A stretch of 64,000 nucleotides of DNA from Dicaeum eximium (taxonomy: Eukaryota; Chordata; Aves; Passeriformes; Dicaeidae), in contig VWZP01010268.1 of the NCBI GenBank assembly GCA_013396995.1, forward strand, positions 741,432 through 805,431, read 5' to 3'. This document shows, piece by piece, positions 51,640-64,000 of this stretch; within the stretch, counting starts at the first letter, position 1; each line of letters starts with the position of its first letter. The position numbers were made by a program, and so were the translations under genes. The notes beneath the pieces are model-generated. The model had not been told where the DNA came from and searched no databases. It was given only the letters and a program-made list of their open reading frames with translations.

Positions 51640-52010
51640 GAACTTCGGTCTTTTGCTTGCTGTTCCGCACGCTCAGCTCCCTCACGGTCTCGCAGCCTCC
51701 CAGCTTTCCACAGCAAGAAGAAGGTGAAGTGTACGGCTAGGTGCCTGCGGGCTGTCCCGGTGGCCACGGCCGGGAAGCGGAGTAGCCAGCAGATGGCATT
51801 AGCAGCCCGGGCGGGCTCCAGCAGCCCGGCGCGGCCTGCTCAGGCTGCGCTCCGCCGGGCTCGCCGGGCCCTCTCCCGGCTCCGCCGGGACACCGCGGGC
51901 ACCGCGGCAGCTCCTCAGCCTGCGCGCTGCGCTCAGACGGCTGCTGAGCCCAGCTTGGCTGGGCCGAGTTCAGCCTGACCCTGGTGGCACAACTGGTGCC
52001 GCTCCAGGAG
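51640..52010. promoter_or_regulatory. Orphan CpG island, possible promoter
   Basis: By eye there are about thirty CpGs in roughly 370 bases, densest at 51740-51960, in a window where CpG is otherwise scarce. Examples are GGCGCGGCC, CTCCGCCGGGCTCGCCGGG and CACCGCGGGCACCGCGG. G+C is clearly far above the flanks. CpG islands usually mark unmethylated promoters. Neither strand shows a recognisable first coding exon. The open frames here (84 codons plus; 62 and 146 codons minus) are Arg/Ala/Pro-rich composition products and several lack an ATG. It could drive a non-coding RNA, be a distal 5' exon, or be a young CpG-rich repeat. Confidence 0.55.
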
Positions 52011-52464
52011 GGTTTGGAAGGGCCACGGCATCTCAAAGTGTCAGCCTGTGAATATTTCAGGACTGGGGGCAGCTTAGCCGTGGGCTTGAAACATAACTGA
52101 AGGAAGAAGAACAAGGTTTGCCATCTGTCCACCCCAACATACATCTGATACAGTCTTTCATAGCACTTTTGAGGCATGTCTCTTCTCAGAATAAGGTCTG
52201 GTACCAGTAACTCGTACTATTTCTGCTTGTTCAACTCCTGCTGTGGAAAAAGTTACCTAGCTGCACAGTTGTGCCCAGCCCATAAGTTTTGCTCCTTATT
52301 TCGTGGTGGATATCAGGGCTCCTGATGTGCACCTTGTCACAACTGGCATTAGCTACAAATTTAATGCTTATGGTTTGCTTATCTTTACCTTCCAGTGTTT
52401 TACCGTGTATTCAAAAAAAGAAAGCACATGCATAAATATCCAAAACCTTCTTACCCACGTTTTA
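52011..52464. other. Flank of CpG island, no gene recognised
   Basis: Composition returns to AT-leaning. No exon-like segment with good splice sites was recognised. Confidence 0.5.
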
Positions 52465-52555
52465 GTTGGTTGGGTTTGGGTTTTTTTGGGGTTTGGTTTT
52501 TCGGGGTTTTTTTGGGTTTTTTTGTTTGTTTTGTTTTTGTTTTTTTTTTTGTTTT
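52465..52555. repeat. G/T-only low-complexity tract
   Basis: The tract is GGTTGGGTTTGGG-type sequence passing into T-rich GTTTT repeats, nearly free of A and C on the plus strand. It is the strand-inverted equivalent of the A/C tracts at 2040 and 9163. Several GGG/GGGG runs are spaced by T. Confidence 0.88.
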
Positions 52556-55500
52556 AATTAATTCCTGTCTCCTGACTACCCATGTGAGTGAGCTTCTATC
52601 ACTATAATACCTTGAAGCTTGTATCACACTGGCTTTTCGCTGCATTATATACTGCTCATATAAATTGTAAAACTGTCCCTGCACAGGTGGATTTGCATCT
52701 TGTACTTAAGGAGTAATATGTGGAAGGAATGGCATGGGGAAGCAGCAATGCAGCATCTTCTGGAGCATTGGGCTTCATGAACTCATGGGCTGACCATGCT
52801 GCTTATTTTCAAAAGCATGCATGTTTTTCCATCTAAAAAACGGGGTGCTAAATCAAATGGCTTCCCAGGCAACCACTGATACCAGCAAGGATAGAGGTCT
52901 GTGCTATGAATTGTCTTCTACAGGAGGCTACCTCAGTGTTTCCTGGAAGGGTAGAGACAAGCCAGCCATGTCAGCTGTAAATGTAGACACAATTTATATA
53001 TTACAGAGTTGTATTAGGCCAGAATACATTCTTAGTGACCATTGGAAGGAAAATACGGATAGATAATCTCACAGCATGCTGCTCCAAAAAACATTTTGAC
53101 TCACATTAATAAAATTCAACTAGGATAAAATTAGATCCATGAAAGTGAGCCTTTGGTAAAAAGGGGATACTTTAATGTCAACTAGAAAAAGACCAAGCCA
53201 AATCCTTCATATAGCAGATTATGTTTTGCCAAAAGTCTTGACTGTGAGATAACTAAATCAATGAATTAGAGTTTTCTAAATCTCAGGAGGTTTTCTATAC
53301 TAGAGAACTTTGCAATAGCAGTAAGTGCACTGATGCAGTTATGTATAGATTTTAAATACTTTTGTATTTGATTTCTGGATTGAGTCTTTTGGGTGTACTC
53401 CATGTTTAAAGCTGCATACTTACAAGGCCAAGAAACTTCTTAAAGTGAAACCTTAAGTTGTTACTTGCTGTCAATCTACAGAGTAAAATGGAGTTGTTAC
53501 CAAGAATCTGGTAAAATAAAAAACTCCTTAAAACACCAATAGTATTAAGAATCAGGTATTTTTTATTTGACCAGATGCACAGGGGGACAGCTCCTCTGAA
53601 AGGCGTGCATGAGGAGTGCAGGAAAGGTTTTGTTTACGTACTGTATTTTACCTACATAGTCTTTGATTGTCCCAGAATAAACATACATTGATAATTATTC
53701 CCCTAAAATCCTTAACATATTTTCTCTCCCCTTTACCCATGTACTCTTCTGTCCTGGGGATCTCTTCAGTGGTGCCTAGTGCTCAGGAACCCCAGTGTTA
53801 CAGCTGCTCTATTAATTTGGCAGGGCACTGGGGCTGGTGAACTTCCAGTTCTCCTTCTCACACAATGGGCATTGAGCAGTTTCATAGGCCAGTGGTCTTT
53901 GAGGAATAAGCATTGTGTTAGCTCACCAGGTGTAGACAATTTGTCATCTAGCAACAGAGTGACAGGAGTCCCATATTGTAACAGAACAGGAACTTCACCT
54001 GGAGTGTTGGTATTGGGCTATGCTTGCTAAAGTAAATAACTGCACTGTGTTCTCAACTCCAGAAATGAGTACTTCAGCCATGTGATTTCTCTATCATTTG
54101 GCATTCTTTGCCTGTGAGAGAATTTTTGGTCTCCTCACACAGTCTTGAATACTGTCCTAAAAAACAGGCATTGCTGGGCCCAAAATAGGAGTGGAGGCAG
54201 GTATAAGGACTAACAGGACCGCCAGTGGCTGAGAAGTTTTGTTCCAAGCAGCTGGCTGAATGACAGAGTTAAATTGGTTGCAAGCCAAGGCACAGTGGCC
54301 TTGAGACAGACTCAGGAAGGAGAAGAGAGCCTGGAGTGCTGTGAGTAACCCAGATGTGCACCTACACAACCCCTAGCAACAGTTGCATTGTGCTCATCCT
54401 AGACAACTCTGTTTTTCTAAGCTGTATATTTCTGTAGATATTTTATAAGACAAGCCACACAGTCCCAAGTTGAGTTTTTCTTGGAATTATGATGTTGCCA
54501 CTTCCTGAAATAGGATTTTTTTTATCTGTGAGTTTTCTTTTGGTTGCAAAGTAAACAAGTTAAGCTAACACCCAGGATGAAATCAGCAACATTTCAGACC
54601 ACAAACTTTGTGGGTTTAGGTTTCAGCCAGAGCATATTATTATAGCTTTTTACTGTAATTTTTTTCCCTCCAGAACTATGTTGGGCTTCATGCCAGCCAG
54701 TTTTCTCTGTGGAGTGTTTTTTTGTCTGCAAGAGATTTTCAGAGGTCTGAGAATCTAAAGGTTGCTTCTAAACTCCTACTCTGTGACATTCAAATTCCCC
54801 TTTCTCTGTAAGTCTTGCCAGAACATCTTAGATCCCCCCCAAATCACCACATGCCTTGAAAGACACAGCAGAGTTTATCAATTTTCTCTCCAATTTCAGA
54901 GCTTTTGGATAGCAGCTCTCCTGTCTTTCACTCTTCCCACACAGCTAGGAAGTCTAGAAACTTGTTTTATTTTTCCTTCATGAAAATGGAGTTTCTTACG
55001 TACCTATAGAACCTGTAGTGAACATCATGAAACTCTCAATTTAATCCCAGGCATTGGTACTCTTGCTTCCTTGCTGCTTTGAAAGTGACAAGTTTAAGTT
55101 TTCAGTGTTGTCAAAAGCCCCTTAGCATGACTATCAACTTAAATTTGTGGGAATGACCTAATTAAAAAAGGCAAGGAATAGAAATCCCTTATTCCTGTTG
55201 TTTCCTACTTTTCACACACTTGAAGTGTTACATAGTGCAAATTACATCAGAGGTTATATCGCGTCATGGAAATAAATTTCAGAATCTTACTCCAGTGACA
55301 ACTCTCTTGTTTCTAAGATAAACTCTGGTTTTGGCTCTTGCAGTTTCTAGATTTGCTTCAGTTTCATGTACCCCTATGTCATTGTTTTGCAATAGAGAAA
55401 TACCAGTTCATATTATTTCTCCTAAACCATGTTGTACCTAAGATTCTTTAAGGTAGTATTCCTAGAGGGTCCTTGCACAACAGGTCTGAAGTCACAAGAG

Positions 55501-58500
55501 TTTTTTGTCTGTGGCTGAAATTTATGCCTTGTAGGGAATCTGCAGAGCATAATGTCAGGTTCATTCAACTTCTATTCAAGAAAAGCACAGGACAGGTGAA
55601 AGTGCATGATATTACCTTGCTCATAAAAATGCACTGAAATCAAGGCCAGACTCTCAAATGTTATATGACTGAGTCTCTTGCAATGCTGGAGATACATGGG
55701 TGTCATCTGTGTTATTACACTTTTGTAGATGGCCAAGACGTGAAAACTTGCCCAGAGCCATCCAGCAAATAAGGCCTTGGGGCAAAGAAAACAATGTTTC
55801 CAGCTCTTTAATTTTAACCATGTATGAAGTGATAAATAGTCTTTATACCTGGGAAAACACTAAACACTAAGGAAAATGCAACACTGAGAAATAAAACACC
55901 CGATATTGCCCAAGAGTGTCTTTCATCTCACTGCTGTTAATCTGCAGCATTTAATGACCAGCTTGACACTATCATAAAAGTTCATCTCTAGCTTCTGTGG
56001 GTTTTTAAAGAACACTATCCTCAAAGCAGTAATATATTTGTGTTGTTTTTAGACAGTGGATTTGTAAAACACTAAATGATAGGTATTTTCACTTGCTAAT
56101 AAAGTTGTTAACTGTTTTGCTACAAATCTGACTTTGTATAAACTTTGTTCCTATGTGAAATAACTCCCCTCTCCTATGTAGGATCCTAAATAGTGAAAGC
56201 ATGCGTACTTTAAGAAAAATGTCTTTAATGTGTACAGAGAAAGGTAATTTTTATTATATGTTAGGCTGACAGAGTAAATGTTAATTTGTCTTCAGTGTGG
56301 TGATTTTTAATATGTAATGATTGTCTTCTCTACACTACAGCTTTGACAGGTGCGAGTTAAAATCTGTTTCATAATGGAGAGGCAGAATCATTTGACCAAA
56401 ACATGAATACCTCCTTCAAGAAACTGCTGTGTGGCAGAGGACCCTGAGGGTAGAAGGTGGGGTGGTAAATTGGCTTCCTGCTGGAAAAGGAATGTTAAGA
56501 GAAGGCATTTTTTGGACATTTTGATACCTACAGTTTGTTAATTTATGCTGTACATACTGTTCCCTGGATAGACAAAACCACAGAAAAAGCATTACCTCCA
56601 TAATCCCAGCCTAAGCAGTTTACCTTTTCAAGCAAGCAGCTCTTCCCTTGGAAGATTCCCTTTGCTCTCAGAAATATTTTTAAGTGGTCTTGCGGTTCTT
56701 TGTTGCTTGCCACATCACTCCTGCCCTTCCCCAACCATCAAAACTCTCAAATGCCAAAAAGCTCTACATTCCACTTCCTAACTTTTGAAGAACGAAGGGA
56801 AAAAACATGTGTATTACAGCATTGTCTACCTACTGCTCATCAAGCAATTCTGGAAAATTTAGTGGAAAATTCAGAAATTAGTGGAAATTAGTGGAAAATT
56901 TAGAAGACAGTCATATTCTGCATCTGTAAAGTAGCCGACGAGTTGGGGGTAGTCAGAACGAAATATGTCCTGGATGTAGTTGTAATACACAAAATGAATG
57001 AATCTGATAACCCTAAAACACAGGAGTAAAGGAGGGTGAGTGAATTTCAAACAAGGATGAAAAGAAATTTCTTAAAATTTGAAATATTTTATACTAACAT
57101 AATAACAATGTATAAACTTCAGACTTTCCTCCTTATTACTTGATACAAGATTCCAGAATGGGTAAATTGGAAAGAACTCTTAAGAAGTCTTTTATAAAAA
57201 ACATAAAGTACGTGGATTAGGATGGGGTTTTTGCATAACTGGATTTCACACTGTTTTGCTGCTTAGGTGAGATATGGGTAATAATTTTCTCAGTGTTACA
57301 TTATACTTCCCACATACAAATTGCCATAAACAAAGTGAATATCCTCAGTAAATTACGCCTGCTCCACTTGGCATTTCGCCTTTTAAGAGAAGCAAAATGT
57401 TTCTCTCTGCTAGATAGATTGCCTTGGACAGTGAGCCATTGAATCTGTTTTCAGGTGGAGTTCTCTGACCAGACAAGAACAGAGACTGATATTTCTCACT
57501 TCAAAGCATGAATTCTGCAAAACGCTGCAAGGTGTAGTGGCCATGGGGTATAGTACTAAAAATACCCCGATATTACATCTGGCATCCTGTGATCCATTTC
57601 ACAGCAGTAATTCCAGTGTTGTCTTCTTCCTATGTAAATTAATGTTCTTATATCAACAGTGTGGTAGTGAATGGAGTTTGATTACTCCATTGTTCCAGGT
57701 TGAAATATAGCTCTGAAAACATATTTTTGTTATAAAATCTAGAAATGTTAATCAGCATCACCACACTTGCAGGTATTGAGACAAATTGGGAATTCTCTTC
57801 CCTGAATAGGTCACGGACTAGGCAGAGGCTAGGAAAAAACAGCTAACTGAGAACATGTTGCATACAAGAAGTAGCAGATTGTACTGAACTCCAAAATAAT
57901 TTGTCTTTAAATATAGTGATTTGATATGGGGTTCTTTTTATCTGTCTTTCAGACTGAAAATACCATTTTAACATAGTTAGTACAGATCACCCGAATTTAA
58001 CCTAAAATTTAAAAAATCCTGGCAGTGGCTGTGGGAATTTACAATTCCAGAAGACAAGAAAAAAGAAAGAAACAAAAATCAGAAACAATCTGAAAAACTT
58101 CCTAAAGTATTTCCTTTTTTTTTTCTTTTACTTGCTGTCAAACTCATAAAGTATAATTCTCTACTTAATTTTATTTCAAATAGTTTTCTGAAGTTCAGTT
58201 AATCACTGGTTTATGATATTATTTGTGATAATAAAGCCCCAACCAAAAACTCAGGACCATGTGGTAGTTTTTCTTCTCTAATTTCTTTTTGAACATTCAC
58301 TAAACTATTTCTTTTCTATCTGTGAAGAAAGTATCTGTGAATTATGATGACATCTCTTGGCAAGTGCTGTCTTCAGAATCATGTAGCTGTCAAAATATGT
58401 GATGAAGTCAAATGGCCTGAAGGGAGGAAAATGTCATTCATTTGTCATCATGACAAGTGATATACCTCTGTGAGATAGTCTGACATATTAAAGTTTATCC

Positions 58501-61500
58501 CAAGAATCAAGAAACTTGCTTTAATGATTGAACTCCCCCACTTCACAACCTACCAGCTGTGTCCTTCTTCCTCCCTTTCTTCCTCACTCTGCACTTCATC
58601 CTAGACAATTTTGCTGGTTCTTCAATGTGAGGTTTCCACCTCAGATCTTTCCAGACAGATATACTTCTCTTTCCTTGTGGTGAGCCCATCCAGGGCTGCA
58701 TAATCATTTGCACCTTCCAAAACATTTTCCCTTTTTTTTTTTTTGGCCCAAACCTCCTGACGTGTAATCCCTGGCCTTGTTATTCAACCTGCAACTGATG
58801 TTAAGGTTTCTGTGTAATACCCTTGAAATATTTTTAAGTCACTGCTAGAGAACTCCAGGCTTGTCTTTTTCCTTACCAGACAAGCCCATCTCCCTCACCC
58901 TCTTTCCTGGGTCATGCTCTAGGCCCCTAATCACTTTGATAACATTAAATGCTTCAGGACTGAGATCTCTGATGCAGAGCTGCAAGACTAGGCAGTTTTG
59001 AAAATCTTATCCTGAAACCTGCTGTTGATAGTTGCTTTGTGGTTTTTTTTTAGTTTTATTTGATGAGTGGAAGACAGAAAAGGAGGTGCTGAGTCTGGGA
59101 TGCAGATATGGAAAATGGATATTTCTGCTGTACAGGAACAAAAGATGATTGTATGAACAGAGGTGAAGAAGTGATGCGCTCCTTAGTGAAATGTCTGTTT
59201 GTTGGGCTAACAGTTAAGCTAGGTGGAAATGTTAGTTTTGCTTGAAACTCCTTGCTGTCTGCCAGTGTTTCCCAGTGGGACTGTATTTTGGTTCAGAGAT
59301 GTTGCACGAATTTTAAGGGATTGCTAAGAGCAGCTGTGAGCATAGGAATGCTCTCTTTCTTTGCTGCCTGTAGTATTCCCTGCTGGTGTGCCTTGATCTG
59401 GGTTGAGACACAGACCTCCTTACACACTGAAGCTGTAGTTTGGAAAGCAATATGAAAGCAATAAATATCAGCTTCCTTATCATATCCGGAATATCACTGG
59501 CATTCTTGCTTGTGTATCAAAGGAGGAGCAGTAGCTCATCATCCCCATGCTCTGAGCAGCAGTCTGTGTGCCTCAGCCCATCAAACAGTAGCATCCTTAT
59601 GCTTCTGCTGAGATCAAGAGTCTAAGTTCAGACTCGAGAGATGCTGTCGTGTAAAATTAAATTTGTAACAGCAAACAACCAGGAGAAATGGAAGGACGGC
59701 TCTGGGGGCATATAGGTTGTTTGTAGCAAAGCTAACATAGAGAGACAGTGTTCTAAGTACACTTCCACACTTTCTTTTTGATTAAGTTCCTTAATAAATT
59801 TGGGTTGTATTCAGTGCTTAACACAACTACACATAACTTAACAGGATTACACCAGAAAGGTTTTCCTAGAGAAGGGGGTAATTGACAAAAAAGGTGTTCA
59901 TTCAACTTTATAGTTTACTGCCTGCAAAATGCCTTGAGTTCCTCCAGTGGTACCTGTATCAGAACAATATATTGTCATTTACTACACTCTGGGGAAAACT
60001 GTAATTCAAAGGAAAGCTGAGCACTGCCTGCCACAGTATCACCGCTTACAGCACCTGATTTTTTGTTCCTATCTCCAGCAGCACTTGCAGGGTCACTTCT
60101 ATGTTTTTACTTCAGTTTTTCTCTTGTCCACCACATTGGCAGCAGAGCAAGACATCTGAAGAAAAATTGAATGGTGCATTTAAGTACAGGGTCTTTCTTC
60201 TACGGTTACTTATTAGGTGTTAAGTACTGCAGTAGCATGGGTTCAGCAACCTGTTCAAGACCACATTGGTCTCGATATGTTTCTGTGCTTGAATGTGCCA
60301 GAGCCACCAGAATTTTTCACTAGAGGCAGGCATGAGTACAAGCAATTGCAACAAGGAAAGGAAGGTTGTAAATCCGCTGTTTGCCACACATAAATTGTCT
60401 TTTGCAGCTCTTTCTATTGCCATGTCCTCAATTTGGTATAAAGTCTGCTTGGATTATCTTGACATCAGAAATTTGCTTGGATGGGGGATTTTCGGTCTGC
60501 ATACAAAGACCTGGACCAAGTGCAACCCTTGGAGATCTGGCAAGGTAGAGGCAGCTTGATCCATATGGATCTTTCTTACATGAAACCCTGGAACTATTAT
60601 TCAAAAAAGGGATGTGCTGATCTACCTGCAAAGCACCAGGTCATTTGGTGGCAATCTCAGCCTTTGTGAGTGATGGCTACACATTCTGGCCTAGGTGTGG
60701 AGAGTGCTCATTCATGTGAGAAGGCTTGTGTCAAAGTGAAAACACCACAAAGCTGTGCTTGTGGCCACCAAGGACTGGAGGAATTCAGAGGCAGAGCCTT
60801 GACCTGCTGCGCTTGTATGCTGTGGCAGGCAACAGTTTTGAAGGGAGGAAAAGTGATAGCTGTGAGAAAGGGAAAAGGTGGGAGAAGGAGTCATCTCCAG
60901 CTGAGGTGTGAATTATGGCATGGATGTGGAGCAGCTTCAGAAAAGCAGAGGAATCCTCTGTCATGAAAACAGAAAGGGCAAGTTTCACGGGGTACTCTGC
61001 CTGAAAATTTAGTGCCCACAGCAGAGAGGTGACAAACTTAGCTTTTGGATCTCTTGAACACGAAAGTGTGCAGAACACCGGCTGCTTGTAGAAACAGAGT
61101 CAACAGGGCAAGTGTTTAGGACAAGGGTTTGACTTAGTCCTACAACTGAGAAGCTTCTACCTTTGTTATGGAAAATAAAAATCTGCAGGAGGAAGATGTG
61201 GAAACTGACAGATGCAGGTGATTAATCGGGGGGGTGAATGATAAAGACAAATGCCATGAGGGAGTTAATATATTTGAGGCCTGTGATACAGCCTACTGCC
61301 TTTGGCAGGGGGTGTTGGAACTAGATGCTCCATTTAAACCCCTTAATCTTCTATAATTTTAAGATTTTAATAGTCTGGAAGAGGCACTGAATCAGGCATC
61401 CCCAAGTCAGGGATACTTCGGAGAGCAGAGCACATATAAGGGTGGGAGGAGGTTCTGTGAAGGGCTTGCTTCAGCCTGTTGAGTCCCACAGGATTCCATG

Positions 61501-62365
61501 CCAGCTGTAGGAAATTTACTACTGACATAGGCTATGGAAAAAATAATGAGTGTTTGCAAAAGCTATGAGGTGGCCTGGGGCACTGCATTGTACCCAAAAC
61601 TATCTGCACTCTACCTTCTCCTCCCCCTCAAAATGGGATTTATTACAAGACTGCTGTTGTCCTTTTATGCTGTAGGAATCTTACCTTTAACAGATTAGTA
61701 ACGTTGTGTACAAAGAGACAAAGCCCACTCAGAAAAAAAGAAGTATAGAGGTATGTCTGGTCAAGTGTCACAGCTGTAAAGCTCAAAGGGATTTCACAAA
61801 GGTTTTATGCTGAAGGTGTATATGTTTAGAGTTTTATTAGCTTTTATTAGTTTGCTAGCTAGAGTTTTCACATTCAGAAACAGGAAAAACCCAAAACCTT
61901 CTGTCTTCCTGCACAAAACTTCTGTAAGGACTATGTAAGACTTTCAGGCATAGATGCTGAAAGCAGTGTCTCAGCTGCTGGGTATCCCCTTGATACTTTG
62001 ATAGGAATGATTCTTCAGTACTCAGCACTCTCCCTTACCACATCCACAGAAAAATGGGATATCCCTATAAGATCCCTCTGCTTGAGGACCTGAAACCATC
62101 CTGGTTTCAAATGCAGTCCGTAGACTCTGGGAAACATGCACGCAATGGCTTCTCAGTGTTCTGCTTACTGATTAATACTGTGAGCCTGGCAGGACATCCA
62201 GGGCTGACAGCTTGGAGAGCGCTGTGTGCACGGCTGTGCAAGGATGCAGGCCGTGTGAAACACCTCTGCTGGTGAGCTGACCTTGGCCGTGGAGACCTGG
62301 GTCTGCTTGGGTCTGCACGGGACCATGGGGCCACAGCCTTCCTAATTCCTAATGAGCAAGAGGCT
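52556..62365. other. No gene recognised; minor simple repeats
   Basis: Almost 10 kb with only short unassigned open frames. Small features are a GTGGAAA(A)TT tandem at 56850-56900 and poly(T) runs at about 58108-58124 and 58733-58744. No CR1 end, LTR or RNA gene was recognised. Confidence 0.5.
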
Positions 62366-62404
62366 CAGCATGGGCTGCTAACCCCAGCATGGGCTGCTAA
62401 CCCT
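62366..62404. repeat. 20-base tandem duplication
   Basis: CAGCATGGGCTGCTAACCCC is followed immediately by a second near-identical copy ending CCCT. It is a two-copy tandem repeat, probably from replication slippage. Confidence 0.9.
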
Positions 62405-63602
62405 GCTGCTCAGCCAGCTCTGAGAGGGAGTTTATTATAGTGAGTCCCCATCAGTCCGTGCTGTTCCACAACATGAATGCTCCTCTGGCTGCACTCAGAG
62501 CATTCTTTTGAATAGCAGAAAAATATTCTGCAGAAGAAAATGGCCTGAAAATGTTCTTGGAATACTTAGAAGTGGCCTACAATTTTAGCTACAGTACATG
62601 TAAAGTGCCTGTTTTCTGGACTTACTTTTTAGCTGAAACAAGTGAGATGTGGACCAAAGAGGGAAGCTGGCAGATTGCCTTGCTTATGGGATGCTTTGTT
62701 TTGCCAAGCAGGACTGCCTCATGCAGACCACTTCATGTTGCTGATAGGTGTCATTGTTCTTGCTTTTCTGCACTGTTCTGTTGTTCTTTGGTCATTCATC
62801 CTGCTTTTTTCCCTGGTGCACCCATCTCTCCATCTTTCCCTTAGTCAGAAGAACTGGTATTTTTCAGGTATGCCACTCACTATCTTTGTTCTCTTTTCCA
62901 CAGCAAGCTTACAACAATTTCACTAACTTTTCCAGGTAACACTGAAGCTGTCAAAAACAGTATAAACTACTCCTACCCACATCCTCAGGTGAATTAGGAG
63001 AGGATAGGGAAGGTGCCTCTTTTCTTGTCAGTCACTAGAGTAAAATCTCTCTTGTGAAAAGAATTTGGGACTCTATGCTGTTTTGGTCCTATCCGTCACA
63101 AATGGCAAACCTTAGCTACAGGGGATACCTGCTTTCAGAAGTCCTTATGTACTAAAGGTTACCAACAGTAAACATCGCTGGAGAGGAATATTTTACATCA
63201 ACAATTAAGTTTGCTATTCTTGAATTTCTCACTTGAAAAGCCTGTCATCAATTGCTTGTGTAATTGCCAGTTTATAATACTGACATGGACCAGAGCAAAT
63301 TCAGTGATGGCACTGAGCAGTCTGAGCTTTTCCGTCATGAGATTTATCCATTTCATTTCCTCCAAACCCCACAATAAATTCCTTCTTTTAACTGATGTTT
63401 TGGACAATTGAAGGACAGTAAAAGGTTTTATGTTGAACCACAGCCTAGATAAGTATGGATTGCATATGAATTGTCAAATCATGGCTGTTTGTCAAAGGAA
63501 AAGGCTTGAAATGCTTACATCTATGGTGTACTTAGTAACAATGTGTGTGAAATAATTTTCATTAGATAGACTGACATTCATACTTTCCAAAGCAGTTGGT
63601 AA
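62405..63602. other. No gene recognised
   Basis: Open frames of up to 97 codons on the plus strand and 69 on the minus strand have no recognised domain. Confidence 0.5.
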
Positions 63603-63917
63603 TTAGAAGTGAGTGATATTTCCAATGTGCTGGTTAATGATGGCTGTCATCCAAACATGGTGCTTGTGAACATTGACAGATTCATTTGCTAGCAGCAGGA
63701 ATACTGGGTTTTGAGTTGTCAATGTGTGTTCATGTGTCTTCCTGTTCCCCCTTGTCTCAAGAGTCACTTGAGATAATTGAACACTGAGATCCTCCTTGAA
63801 ATAAATGAAACCCAGAGAATTTACTTCCTTGGGTGAAGTATTTGAGGTGTACAGTCTTGCTAGCTGCAGAGCTTTGTTGGTATCTCTGATGCTGTCCCAC
63901 TCCATCCACTCTTTCAT
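63603..63917 (-). other. Unassigned 104-codon open frame
   Basis: A complete frame runs from an ATG at 63917 (in-frame stop shortly upstream) to TAA at 63603. Its composition is more protein-like than other chance frames here: low cysteine, mixed charged and polar residues, and potential N-glycosylation sites such as NESV and NITH. No domain was recognised. No clear splice acceptor or promoter lies upstream, and the minus strand before the ATG is purine-rich. It is probably chance but is the best single-exon candidate in the right end of the window. Confidence 0.15.
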
Positions 63918-64000
63918 GTCAGGTATAGCCTATCTCTGGGATGGTGCTTTTCCCTGTTTCACTATTCCTTCCACAGAAAATGGCTCAGGACTACCCCTGA

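Noticed and set aside
51737..52177. 146-codon minus-strand frame across the CpG island
   Set aside because: Pro/Gly/Arg/Ala composition follows from the CpG-rich DNA. Opposite-strand frames are equally open and no known N-terminus is visible.
1..64000. tRNA, 5S, U6 or other standard small RNA genes, CRISPR arrays, bacterial operon signals and interstitial telomeric repeats
   Set aside because: I looked for box A/B pairs, the U6 5' end, regularly spaced repeats and TTAGGG arrays. No convincing instance was seen, and the sequence is vertebrate nuclear DNA.
1..64000. Endogenous hepadnavirus or other non-retroviral viral insertions known from bird genomes
   Set aside because: No open or broken frame resembled a viral polymerase or capsid by eye. 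A translated search against viral proteins would be needed to exclude old fragments.

Overview
This is vertebrate nuclear DNA, most likely from a bird. The base composition is AT-leaning, CpG is depleted outside a few islands, and no stretch is densely coding. The best recognised landmarks are seven CR1-type non-LTR retrotransposon copies, six of them clear. They carry the bird-typical 3' end (phrases such as TTGGACTCAATGATCTTTGA and short ATTCTATGATTCT-like terminal repeats) and, in two copies, reverse-transcriptase coding similarity. One 203-base run of N and a single N at 2295 show that this is a draft assembly.

Layout. Positions 1-14000 are single-copy-looking DNA with A/C-only low-complexity tracts, a CR1 3' end at 2297-2663, a doubtful CR1 scrap near 6920, an AT-rich simple repeat at 9481 and a TG-rich tract at 10128. 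A second CR1 lies at 14001-14214, and the assembly gap is at 14827-15029. The most informative CR1 is at 18001-18829 on the minus strand: a frameshifted reverse-transcriptase C-terminal remnant. A GC-richer block at 21510-23277 contains a degenerate minisatellite and abuts another CR1 at 23278-23535. A cysteine-rich candidate internal exon lies at 26524-26677. An internally deleted CR1 is at 30748-30966. Around 32.2-33.3 kb, a possibly conserved non-coding block sits next to a probable solo endogenous-retrovirus LTR on the minus strand, with visible TATA and AATAAA signals. At 34.64-34.96 kb there is a homeodomain-motif-rich block with a near-perfect inverted repeat. Two unusual clusters of stem-loops occur at 41.33 kb and 46.27-46.43 kb. 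A minus-strand CR1 is at 47911-48395, an orphan CpG island at about 51.64-52.01 kb, and a G/T-only tract at 52465.

No protein-coding gene can be named. Apart from the candidate exon and the CpG island, nothing looks like gene structure, so the window is probably intergenic or lies in large introns. Most longer open frames are chance frames in GC-rich or low-stop DNA. The regulatory, structural and repeat calls come from reading the sequence by eye; no alignment or folding was run.
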